Source: an uncultured Clostridia bacterium
GTDB taxonomy: Bacteria > Bacillota > Clostridia > TANB77 > CAG-508
Reading direction: 5' to 3'
DNA: 5,772 nucleotides
Assembly: GCA_948946035.1 (NCBI GenBank)
Contig: CARBKU010000091.1
Coordinates: 1-5,772 of the forward strand
In this document: positions 1 to 4,835 of the stretch, one piece after another
How positions within the stretch are numbered: position 1 is the first letter of the stretch
Layout of the letters: each line of letters opens with the position of its first letter
The notes under the pieces: model-generated
Told to the model about the DNA's origin: nothing
What the model saw: only the letters and a program-made list of their open reading frames with translations
Databases searched by the model: none
Translations under genes and position numbers: made by a program

Positions 1-357
1 TTAGATAATGGATTAATATCAAATAAACCAGGAAAAAATTTATTAACAAATAATAAAATACATTTGAAAAAAGATATATTTAATAATGATGCAATTATAA
101 TGAAAAATATAATTTCTAATAAATTAACTTTAAAAGAAAAAATCAAAAATATAAGTTTATTAGAATTTGATTTTACAGGTTTTCCATATTTGGCTATATG
201 GTCAAAAAAAGGAGCACCTTTCGTCTGTATTGAGCCATGGTTTAATACAGCTGACAAAACTGATTCAAATGGGAAGTTTGAAGAAAAGGAAGATATTTTA
301 AAATTAGAACCTAATAAAAAGTTTGAATGTCAATACAAAGTTAAATTTTATAATTAA
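1..357 (+). CDS. Aldose 1-epimerase (galactose mutarotase-like) family protein, C-terminal part
   Basis: The reading frame is open from the first base and ends in TAA, giving 118 residues of C-terminal sequence; the N-terminal part lies outside the window. The segment FPYLAIWSKKGAPFVCIEPW followed by FNTAD resembles the end of LacX/YeaD-like members of the aldose 1-epimerase family, in which the Glu of the (C/V)-(I/V)-EPW motif lies in the active site (family knowledge). Such proteins interconvert alpha and beta anomers of sugars or sugar phosphates in the cytoplasm. An internal TTG at 64 could be mistaken for a start, but the upstream codons continue in frame and look coding, and no ribosome binding site precedes it. 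The last codons, rich in Lys and Glu, fit the closing beta-strands of the fold. The substrate cannot be told from this fragment. The gene lies 50 bases upstream of valS on the same strand, with no evident functional link. Confidence 0.82.
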   Translation, partial: LDNGLISNKPGKNLLTNNKIHLKKDIFNNDAIIMKNIISNKLTLKEKIKNISLLEFDFTGFPYLAIWSKKGAPFVCIEPWFNTADKTDSNGKFEEKEDILKLEPNKKFECQYKVKFYN

Positions 358-364
358 TAGTAAA

Positions 365-391
365 AATAAGGAATAAAAGAATATCCTTATT
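365..391 (+). other. 8-bp inverted repeat in the gap before valS
   Basis: AATAAGGA at 365-372 pairs perfectly with TCCTTATT at 384-391 across an 11-base loop. It fills most of the 50-base gap between the epimerase stop and the valS ribosome binding site. No T-run follows it, so it is at best a weak terminator; it could be an mRNA processing or leader hairpin. The pairing is seen directly, but its function is unknown. Confidence 0.3.
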
Positions 392-407
392 CTGGAAAGG
401 AGTTATT

Positions 408-3071
408 ATGTTAAAAGAAAAGTATAATCCAAAGGATTTTGAAGATAAATTGTATAAGAAATGGGAGGAGAAAGGGTATTTTAGACCTAGTATGGACAAA
501 ACTAAGGAGAACTATTGTATTATGATGCCACCTCCAAATGTAACTGGTAAGTTACACATGGGGCATGCTTTAGATGACACAATTCCAGATGTTTTAATTC
601 GTTTTAAAAGGATGCAAGGTTTTAATACTTTATGGCTTCCTGGTTCCGACCATGCTGCTATTGCTACAGAAGTAAAAGTAGTTGAGCAAATGAAAAATGA
701 AGAAGGACTTACTAAGGCTGATATAACAAGAGATGAGTTTTTAGAAAGGGCATGGGCATGGACAAAAGAATATGGTGGAACTATTCAAGAGCAACAAAAA
801 AGGCTAGGATGTTCTTGTGACTGGGAAAGAAATAGATTTACTTTAGATGAGGGATTATCAGAAGCTGTTTTAGAACAATTTATTAGACTTTATAATAAAG
901 GATTAATTTATAAAGGTAAGAAAATGATAAACTGGTGTCCATCTTGTCATACTACAATTTCAGATGCAGAAGTTGAATATGAAGATGAAGCTTCACATTT
1001 ATGGCATATAAGATACAAAGTAAAAGATACAGATAAATATATAATTATTGCAACAACAAGACCAGAAACAATGCTAGGAGACACAGCAGTAGCTGTACAT
1101 CCAGATGATGAAAGATATAAAGATTTAATAGGTAAAAAATGTATTCTTCCAATAATGAATAAAGAAATACCTATTATAGCAGATGAGTTTGTAGAAAAAG
1201 AATTTGGAACAGGATGTGTTAAAATTACACCAGCACATGATATGAATGATTATCAAGCAGGTTTAAGACACAATTTAGAAATTATAGAAGTATTTGATGA
1301 CAGTTCTATAATGGGAGATTTAGTTCCAGAATATAAAGGAATGAATGCAATAGATGCAAGAAAAGAGATAGTTAAAAAATTAGAAGAAATAGGGGCTTTA
1401 ACAAAAACAGAAGACTATACACACAATGTAGGTAAATGCTATAGATGTCATAATACAATAGAACCTAGAATATCTGAGCAATGGTTTATAGCTATGAAAA
1501 ATTTGGCTAAACGTGCTGCTAATAGTGTCAGAAATAACGAAGTAAGATTTGTTCCAAAAAGATATGAAAAAATGTATTTTAATTGGTTAGATAATATCCA
1601 AGACTGGTGTATTTCAAGACAATTATGGTGGGGGCATAGAATTCCAGTATATTATTGTGATGATTGTGGACATATGAATGCTACAAAAAAAATTCCAGAA
1701 AAATGTGAAAAATGTGGTTCTAAAAAATTGAAACAAGATGAAGACTCTTTAGATACATGGTTTAGTGCAGCATTATGGCCATTTTCAACATTAGGATGGC
1801 CAAATACACAAACAGAAGATTACAAAACTTTTTATCCAACAAATACTTTAGTTACAGGGTATGATATTATAACATTCTGGATATCAAGAATGATGACACA
1901 AGGTTTAGAACTTACAAATGAAAATCCTTTTAAAGATGTAGTAATACATGGAATAGTAAGAGATTCTCAAGGAAGAAAAATGTCAAAGTCATTAGGAAAT
2001 GGAATTGACCCAATTGAAATTATAGAGCAATATGGAGCAGACGCATTAAGATTTTCTGTATTATCTGGAACAACAATGGGAAATGATATAAGATATATGC
2101 CAGAGAAATTAGAACAGGCATCGAACTTTGCAAATAAAATATGGAATGCTGCTAAATTTATAATTAACAATATTTCTACAAAAGAAGAAATTTTGGAATT
2201 TGGAGATTCTATAAAAGATAAAGAAACAGGAAAATATAAGTCAGACAAATTAAAAATAGAAGATAGATGGATTTTAAATAAATTAGATAACTTAATAAAA
2301 ACAGTTACTAAAAATATAGAAGAATATGACCTAGGAATTGCTATTGATAATATTTATAGTTTTATTTGGAATGAATTTTGCGATTGGTATATTGAAATGG
2401 CAAAAACTAGATTATATAGTGAAAATAACAAAGAGAAAGTTCAAGTTAGTTTTGTTTTAAATTATGTTTTTGGTGATATTTTAAAATTACTACATCCATT
2501 TATGCCATTTGTTACATCAGAAATTTATTCAAATCTTGTTAATTATGATGATAAAGAATTAATTGTAACACATTGGCCAAAAGTAAAACAAAGGGTTGAC
2601 TATGACGAAAATGATGATGTTGTTGAAAAAATAAAAGATATAATAGTAGAAATAAGAAATATTAGAAATACAAAAAATATACATCCAAGTAAAAAGTCAG
2701 AATTGATATTTGTTACTAATAAATATGAACATGAATTAAATCAGATGGAACAAGTTCTTTTAAAATTAGGATTTGGAGAAAAGGTTACAATTAAAACATA
2801 TAAGGATGGTGTTTTTGAAAATACGATTAATATTATAAAAGATGGTATTGAACTTTATATTCCATTAGAAGGATTAATTGATTTGGAAGAAGAGAAGAAG
2901 AGGCTATTTGAGGAAAAACAACGCTTGGAATCTGAGGTTGCTAGATGTGAAAAGATGTTGTCAAATTCTGGTTTTGTTAATAAGGCTCCAGAATCAAAAA
3001 TAAACGAAGAAAAATTGAAACTTGCAACATATAAAGAGATGTTGCAAAAAGTTAAAGATAGCTTAAATTAG
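408..3071 (+). CDS. valS: Valyl-tRNA synthetase
   Basis: This complete class I aminoacyl-tRNA synthetase of 887 residues, the usual ValS length, charges tRNA-Val with valine in the cytoplasm using ATP. The ATG at 408 is preceded by AAAGGAG (396-402). The HIGH signature is PPPNVTGKLHMGH (residues 41-53, with HMGH at 50-53), and DHAAIAT follows at 81-87. The inserted CP1 editing domain, which hydrolyses Thr-tRNA-Val, carries ATTRPETMLGDTAVAVHP (215-232). Cysteine pairs at 177/180, 344/347, 417/420 and 433/436 look like zinc-binding knuckles. DWCISRQLWWGHRIP spans 399-413, and the KMSKS loop is KMSKS at 524-528. An alpha-helical anticodon-binding domain follows at about 615-765. The C-terminal coiled-coil arm is residues 822-887, with the family's NSGFVNKAP motif at 853-861. 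No key residue is missing. No T-box leader fits in the 50-base upstream gap, so valS is probably cotranscribed with upstream genes or uses a promoter inside the epimerase gene. Confidence 0.99.
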   Translation: MLKEKYNPKDFEDKLYKKWEEKGYFRPSMDKTKENYCIMMPPPNVTGKLHMGHALDDTIPDVLIRFKRMQGFNTLWLPGSDHAAIATEVKVVEQMKNEEGLTKADITRDEFLERAWAWTKEYGGTIQEQQKRLGCSCDWERNRFTLDEGLSEAVLEQFIRLYNKGLIYKGKKMINWCPSCHTTISDAEVEYEDEASHLWHIRYKVKDTDKYIIIATTRPETMLGDTAVAVHPDDERYKDLIGKKCILPIMNKEIPIIADEFVEKEFGTGCVKITPAHDMNDYQAGLRHNLEIIEVFDDSSIMGDLVPEYKGMNAIDARKEIVKKLEEIGALTKTEDYTHNVGKCYRCHNTIEPRISEQWFIAMKNLAKRAANSVRNNEVRFVPKRYEKMYFNWLDNIQDWCISRQLWWGHRIPVYYCDDCGHMNATKKIPEKCEKCGSKKLKQDEDSLDTWFSAALWPFSTLGWPNTQTEDYKTFYPTNTLVTGYDIITFWISRMMTQGLELTNENPFKDVVIHGIVRDSQGRKMSKSLGNGIDPIEIIEQYGADALRFSVLSGTTMGNDIRYMPEKLEQASNFANKIWNAAKFIINNISTKEEILEFGDSIKDKETGKYKSDKLKIEDRWILNKLDNLIKTVTKNIEEYDLGIAIDNIYSFIWNEFCDWYIEMAKTRLYSENNKEKVQVSFVLNYVFGDILKLLHPFMPFVTSEIYSNLVNYDDKELIVTHWPKVKQRVDYDENDDVVEKIKDIIVEIRNIRNTKNIHPSKKSELIFVTNKYEHELNQMEQVLLKLGFGEKVTIKTYKDGVFENTINIIKDGIELYIPLEGLIDLEEEKKRLFEEKQRLESEVARCEKMLSNSGFVNKAPESKINEEKLKLATYKEMLQKVKDSLN

Positions 3072-3078
3072 AACTAAT

Positions 3079-3106
3079 AAAGAGACACAAAATACGTGTC
3101 TCTTTT
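3079..3106. terminator. Intrinsic terminator after valS, probably bidirectional
   Basis: AAAGAGACAC (3079-3088) pairs perfectly with GTGTCTCTTT (3096-3105) around a 7-base loop, and the plus strand runs into TTTT (3103-3106). It begins 7 bases after the valS stop. The A-run on the 5' side gives a T-run on the minus strand, so it can also end the convergent small gene whose stop is at 3125. The symmetry and position are seen directly. Confidence 0.85.
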
Positions 3107-3124
3107 CCAGTTAACCAAGAAAAT

Positions 3125-3400
3125 TTACATGTTAGCTATTTTATTTGCCACATTTTTTATACTTTGTTTAATTTCAAGTTTAAAAATTTCATCTTTGAAT
3201 TCCTGTGGCAAGAGAAGTTGCATTACGTCCTTATAAAAACAGGTATAGTTTTTATAAGTTTGGGAAAAATACCCTTCTTTTTTTAGTAAATTCAAAGATT
3301 CCTCATCAAAAATACCATAAATTATTGCAGAAGTACTGTTTGACATTTCTAATTTAGCTATACATTTTTTTGCTTCATCAAGTGTTAATATTTTTTCCAT
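3125..3400 (-). CDS. Small conserved-looking protein of unknown function (91 aa)
   Basis: This minus-strand gene encodes 91 residues starting MEKILTLDEAKKC. There are two in-frame ATGs, at 3406 and 3400. I chose 3400 because the strong GGAGG (plus 3409-3413) lies 8 bases before it but only 2 bases before the first ATG, which is too close. I do not recognise the family. The product looks soluble: there is no signal peptide or membrane segment, an acidic N-terminal helix (LTLDEAKKCIAKLE), a central YGIFDEESLNLLKKEGYF stretch that reads as helix-turn-helix-like packing without a clear DNA-binding motif, and a basic amphipathic C-terminal helix ending KNVANKIANM. It converges on valS and shares its terminator. 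Upstream on the same strand is the cotJC remnant, separated by a terminator, so it is probably a separate transcription unit. The good ribosome binding site and terminators on both sides argue that it is a real gene. Confidence 0.75.
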   Translation of the reverse strand: MEKILTLDEAKKCIAKLEMSNSTSAIIYGIFDEESLNLLKKEGYFSQTYKNYTCFYKDVMQLLLPQEFKDEIFKLEIKQSIKNVANKIANM

Positions 3401-3408
3401 GGCCATAA

Positions 3409-3413
3409 CCTCC
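3409..3413 (-). promoter_or_regulatory. Ribosome binding site that decides the start of the 91-aa gene
   Basis: The minus strand reads GGAGG here, a full Shine-Dalgarno core. The spacing is 8 bases to the ATG at 3400 and only 2 bases to the ATG at 3406, so it selects the downstream ATG. Confidence 0.8.
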
Positions 3414-3426
3414 GTTTAAACTGTAG

Positions 3427-3457
3427 AAAAAAGAGTTTTATAAAAAATCTCTTTTTT
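3427..3457 (-). terminator. Intrinsic terminator downstream of the cotJC remnant
   Basis: AAAAAAGAG (3427-3435) pairs with CTCTTTTTT (3449-3457), and further A:T pairs are possible inside the 13-base loop. Read on the minus strand, the hairpin ends in a run of six T. It lies about 120 bases after the cotJC stop and 14 bases before the ribosome binding site of the 91-aa gene. It most simply ends cotJC transcription; it could also act as an attenuator in the leader of the small gene. The 120 bases between it and cotJC (3458-3577) are extremely A+T rich and I see no gene there. Confidence 0.7.
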
Positions 3458-3577
3458 CGGTTGCCTAAAGTTACATTATACAAAATATTATAAATATTAT
3501 ATATATTTAATTAACATAAGTCAACAATATTAATATAATTTTATACATATTTTTTTATTAAAATTTGAATAATACTA

Positions 3578-3961
3578 TTAATTATTACATCCACAATCAT
3601 TGTTATTCATATCATAAGGTTTCATATCATTCATATAAAATTTCTTTTCTGCTAATTTATCTTGAACACCACGAAGAGCTTCACCAAATCTTTGGAAATG
3701 AACAACTTCTCTTTGTCTTAAATATCTTAATGGATCTAAAACTTCTGGGTTATCACGGCAAAGGTCAATTAATTTTTCATAAGTTGCTCTTGCTTTTTGC
3801 TCAGCAGCTAAGTCTTCTTGTAAGTTAGCAATTGTGTCACCTTTACAGGCAATATATGATGCTGTAAATGGAACACCAGCTGCAGAAGATGGGTATACAT
3901 CAACACCATGTGGTGTGTGTTTGTTATCTATCCTATAATAAAATTTAAAGTAACTACTCAT
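3578..3961 (-). CDS. cotJC: C-terminal part of a CotJC-like manganese catalase, 5'-truncated at a mobile element
   Basis: The frame encodes 127 residues. Residues 18-107 (from HGVDVYP through AAGVPFTASYIACKGD and AAEQKARATYE to REVVHFQRFGEAL) match the second half of CotJC and manganese catalases, ferritin-like four-helix proteins of the spore coat that destroy hydrogen peroxide. The later metal ligands are present, Glu54 in AAEQ and His88 in VVHFQ. The first half, about 100 residues with the earlier Glu/Glu/His ligands of a family member near 190 residues, is absent, so this piece alone cannot build a dimanganese site. Residues 1-17 (MSSYFKFYYRIDNK and on) do not resemble the family. The ATG at 3961 has no Shine-Dalgarno: the preceding minus-strand bases read CCTGTACAGAAA. 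I infer that the gene is interrupted near 3910 by the plasmid-like DNA to its right. It is either a pseudogene or one half of a split gene that is rejoined on excision. The tail is Asn-rich and ends DCGCNN. Confidence 0.85.
   Translation of the reverse strand: MSSYFKFYYRIDNKHTPHGVDVYPSSAAGVPFTASYIACKGDTIANLQEDLAAEQKARATYEKLIDLCRDNPEVLDPLRYLRQREVVHFQRFGEALRGVQDKLAEKKFYMNDMKPYDMNNNDCGCNN
3903..3916. other. Candidate attachment-site core at the cotJC/element junction
   Basis: ACACCA and TGGTGT form perfect 6-bp arms around an asymmetric TG centre (3909-3910). This coincides with the point where similarity to CotJC stops, at His18 and Gly19 of the remaining frame. Large serine recombinase att sites typically are imperfect inverted repeats around a non-palindromic dinucleotide (known). 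The assignment here is inference, because neither the recombinase nor the other end is in the window. Confidence 0.35.
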
Positions 3962-4047
3962 TTCTGTACAGGAAATTATAAAATAATATTCTGCTTAATC
4001 TAATTTTGAGAATTATATTAATAATAAGAAAAGAGTAACAAATTTGT

Positions 4048-4091
4048 AAAAAGTCTATAAGTGTTTATATGTTAGCACTCATAGGCTTTTT
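4048..4091. terminator. Hairpin with terminator form on both strands, distal part of the repL leader
   Basis: AAAAAGTCTATAAGTG (4048-4063) pairs with CACTCATAGGCTTTTT (4076-4091) with one T-G wobble and one A-C mismatch, around a 12-base loop. Both strands end the stem in TTTTT. On the plus strand it could stop transcription entering from the chromosome. On the minus strand it could end a short countertranscript made against the repL leader. The pairing is seen directly; the roles are inferred. Confidence 0.55.
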
Positions 4092-4099
4092 CTATACTT

Positions 4100-4141
4100 C
4101 ACTACACTTTAATATTCACTTTACTATAGTGTAGTGTTTTT
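4100..4141 (+). terminator. Terminator-like hairpin immediately before the repL ribosome binding site (candidate attenuator)
   Basis: CACTACACT (4100-4108) pairs perfectly with AGTGTAGTG (4128-4136) across a 19-base loop and is followed by TTTTT (4137-4141). It ends 12 bases before the repL Shine-Dalgarno. A terminator between promoter and rep gene is the arrangement used for countertranscript-driven attenuation of plasmid copy number, as in the pT181 family (known). I could not identify the sense or antisense promoter with confidence. Confidence 0.6.
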
Positions 4142-4153
4142 ATTTTAGATTTT

Positions 4154-4158
4154 GGAGG
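4154..4158 (+). promoter_or_regulatory. Ribosome binding site that fixes the repL start at 4167
   Basis: GGAGG lies 8 bases before the ATG at 4167. An in-frame TTG at 4152 overlaps this Shine-Dalgarno and cannot be the start it serves, so the shorter protein is the right one. Confidence 0.85.
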
Positions 4159-4166
4159 TTTTAACA

Positions 4167-4634
4167 ATGAAAAGAATTGAATATATAGAAAAAACAAATA
4201 CCTTAATTGGTACAAAAAGAAAAGAGTTAATAGATAAAGAAACTAGAGAAATAATTGAAGTAGATCAAATCACTAAAAAAGTATATGGGCAAAAGAATTT
4301 CTGGAAATTGTATTTAAGCGATTTTCTTCATGTTTTAGGTGATATTGAAAACAAGCAAGTTGCTATTTTAAAGTATATTTTAGATAATACTCACCCAAGT
4401 ACAAATATGTTTATAGGTACTTATAAAACAATACAGAAAAATACACATACATCTGAAGCTACTATTGCTAAAGTAATGAAAAAATTACAAAAGCAAAAAT
4501 TTTTAGTAAAAATTCAAAATGGTCTTTGGCAAGTTAGTCCTAATATTATGATGAAAGGCAATGAAAATAAGAAACGATTATTATTAAGTTATTTTAATAC
4601 TGATGAATCTGTTAATAAAACAAATGAAAATTAA
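4167..4634 (+). CDS. repL: RepL-family plasmid replication initiator
   Basis: The 155-residue product matches the layout of Firmicutes RepL proteins (about 150-160 residues). An N-terminal segment, LIGTKRKELIDKETREIIEV (13-32), is the family's typical basic then acidic opening. A central VAILKYILDNTHPSTNMFIG (65-84) comes next, then a winged helix-turn-helix at about 65-125 with TSEATIAKVMKKLQKQKFLV (95-114), and finally the wing and NPNIMMKG-like region read here as SPNIMMKGNENKKRLLL (124-140). RepL proteins start replication of small plasmids such as pIM13 and pSN2 (known). They lack the obvious catalytic motif of classical rolling-circle initiators, so the mechanism should not be assumed. 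The start at 4167 is set by GGAGG at 4154-4158. The leader holds two terminator-like hairpins that suggest copy-number control. It lies upstream of the mob gene on the same strand, 201 bases apart. Within an integrated element it probably supports replication of the excised circle (inference). Confidence 0.9.
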   Translation: MKRIEYIEKTNTLIGTKRKELIDKETREIIEVDQITKKVYGQKNFWKLYLSDFLHVLGDIENKQVAILKYILDNTHPSTNMFIGTYKTIQKNTHTSEATIAKVMKKLQKQKFLVKIQNGLWQVSPNIMMKGNENKKRLLLSYFNTDESVNKTNEN

Positions 4635-4685
4635 TGTTTTTATTTGTTTCTTAAACGGAAGCATGAAACCGATATAAATTTCATA

Positions 4686-4714
4686 TTCAAAAAATGTTTA
4701 TTACATTTTTTGAA
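4686..4714 (+). terminator. 12-bp perfect hairpin after repL
   Basis: TTCAAAAAATGT (4686-4697) pairs perfectly with ACATTTTTTGAA (4703-4714) around a 5-base loop. It lies about 50 bases after the repL stop. The stem is nearly all A:T, with the T-run inside the 3' arm, so it is an atypical terminator. An outer pair, TTTGTTTC (4643-4650) with GAAACAAA (4712-4719), can compete with it. It could end repL transcription or be part of a replication origin. Confidence 0.5.
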
Positions 4715-4727
4715 ACAAAGGTTGTAG

Positions 4728-4742
4728 GGAAAAGTATTTTCC
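4728..4742. repeat. Short hairpin between repL and oriT
   Basis: GGAAAA (4728-4733) pairs with TTTTCC (4737-4742) around a 3-base loop. It lies just left of the oriT hairpins. A further 6-bp pair, TAGGGA (4725-4730) with TCCCTA (4803-4808), brackets the whole oriT region. The pairing is seen directly and the function is unknown. Confidence 0.35.
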
Positions 4743-4750
4743 ATGCCATA

Positions 4751-4780
4751 CTGACACTTTTATAAAAAGTGTTGTAGTAT
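4751..4780 (+). promoter_or_regulatory. Candidate promoter for the mob gene, overlapping oriT
   Basis: CTGACA (4751-4756) resembles a -35 box (5 of 6 bases) and TAGTAT (4775-4780) is a weaker -10 box, 18 bases apart. In pMV158 the mobM promoter overlaps oriT, and the relaxase represses its own gene by binding there (known). The same arrangement is inferred here. Confidence 0.35.
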
Positions 4781-4801
4781 GTTATAACACTTCAAAGTGT
4801 T
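4754..4801 (+). other. oriT: Origin of transfer (oriT / recombination site A) of MobV type
   Basis: Three overlapping, mutually exclusive hairpins are visible. The left one pairs ACACTTTT (4754-4761) with AAAAGTGT (4765-4772). The middle one pairs AAGTGTT (4767-4773) with AACACTT (4786-4792) around a loop containing TAGTATG-TTAT. The right one pairs AACACTT (4786-4792) with AAGTGTT (4795-4801). This matches the design of pMV158-type oriT sites, where MobM nicks within TAGTGTG/TTAT (known). By alignment the nick here would fall between G4781 and T4782, in the loop of the middle hairpin. The site lies 34 bases upstream of the mob start, the usual position. Confidence 0.85.
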
Positions 4802-4835
4802 CTCCCTAAAAAGTTAGTCAAGGAGGAATTTAAAA

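Noticed and set aside
64..66. TTG at 64 as the start of a separate small gene
   Set aside because: The frame is open and coding-like from base 1, the protein is clearly the C-terminal part of an epimerase, and there is no ribosome binding site.
358..407. T-box riboswitch upstream of valS
   Set aside because: The gap is only 50 bases, too short for a T-box with its specifier loop and antiterminator.
1967..2248. Minus-strand open frame of 93 codons inside valS
   Set aside because: It lies wholly within a certain valS gene, encodes no recognisable family and has no ribosome binding site.
3401..3406. ATG at 3406 as the start of the 91-aa gene
   Set aside because: It lies only 2 bases from the GGAGG; the ATG at 3400 has the normal 8-base spacing.
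3458..3577. Gene or RNA in the A+T-rich spacer after cotJC
   Set aside because: There is no open frame of useful length, no stable hairpin and no recognisable RNA; it looks like ordinary spacer.
3565..3828. Plus-strand open frame opposite the cotJC remnant
   Set aside because: It is His/Leu/Tyr-rich antisense shadow translation of the CotJC-matching strand, with no Shine-Dalgarno.
4123..4130. ACTATAGT palindrome as an operator
   Set aside because: It is a short A+T-rich palindrome that overlaps the 3' arm of the attenuator-like hairpin; nothing else supports an operator.
4152..4166. TTG at 4152 as the repL start
   Set aside because: It overlaps the GGAGG that is correctly spaced for the ATG at 4167, and the extra five residues are not part of the family.
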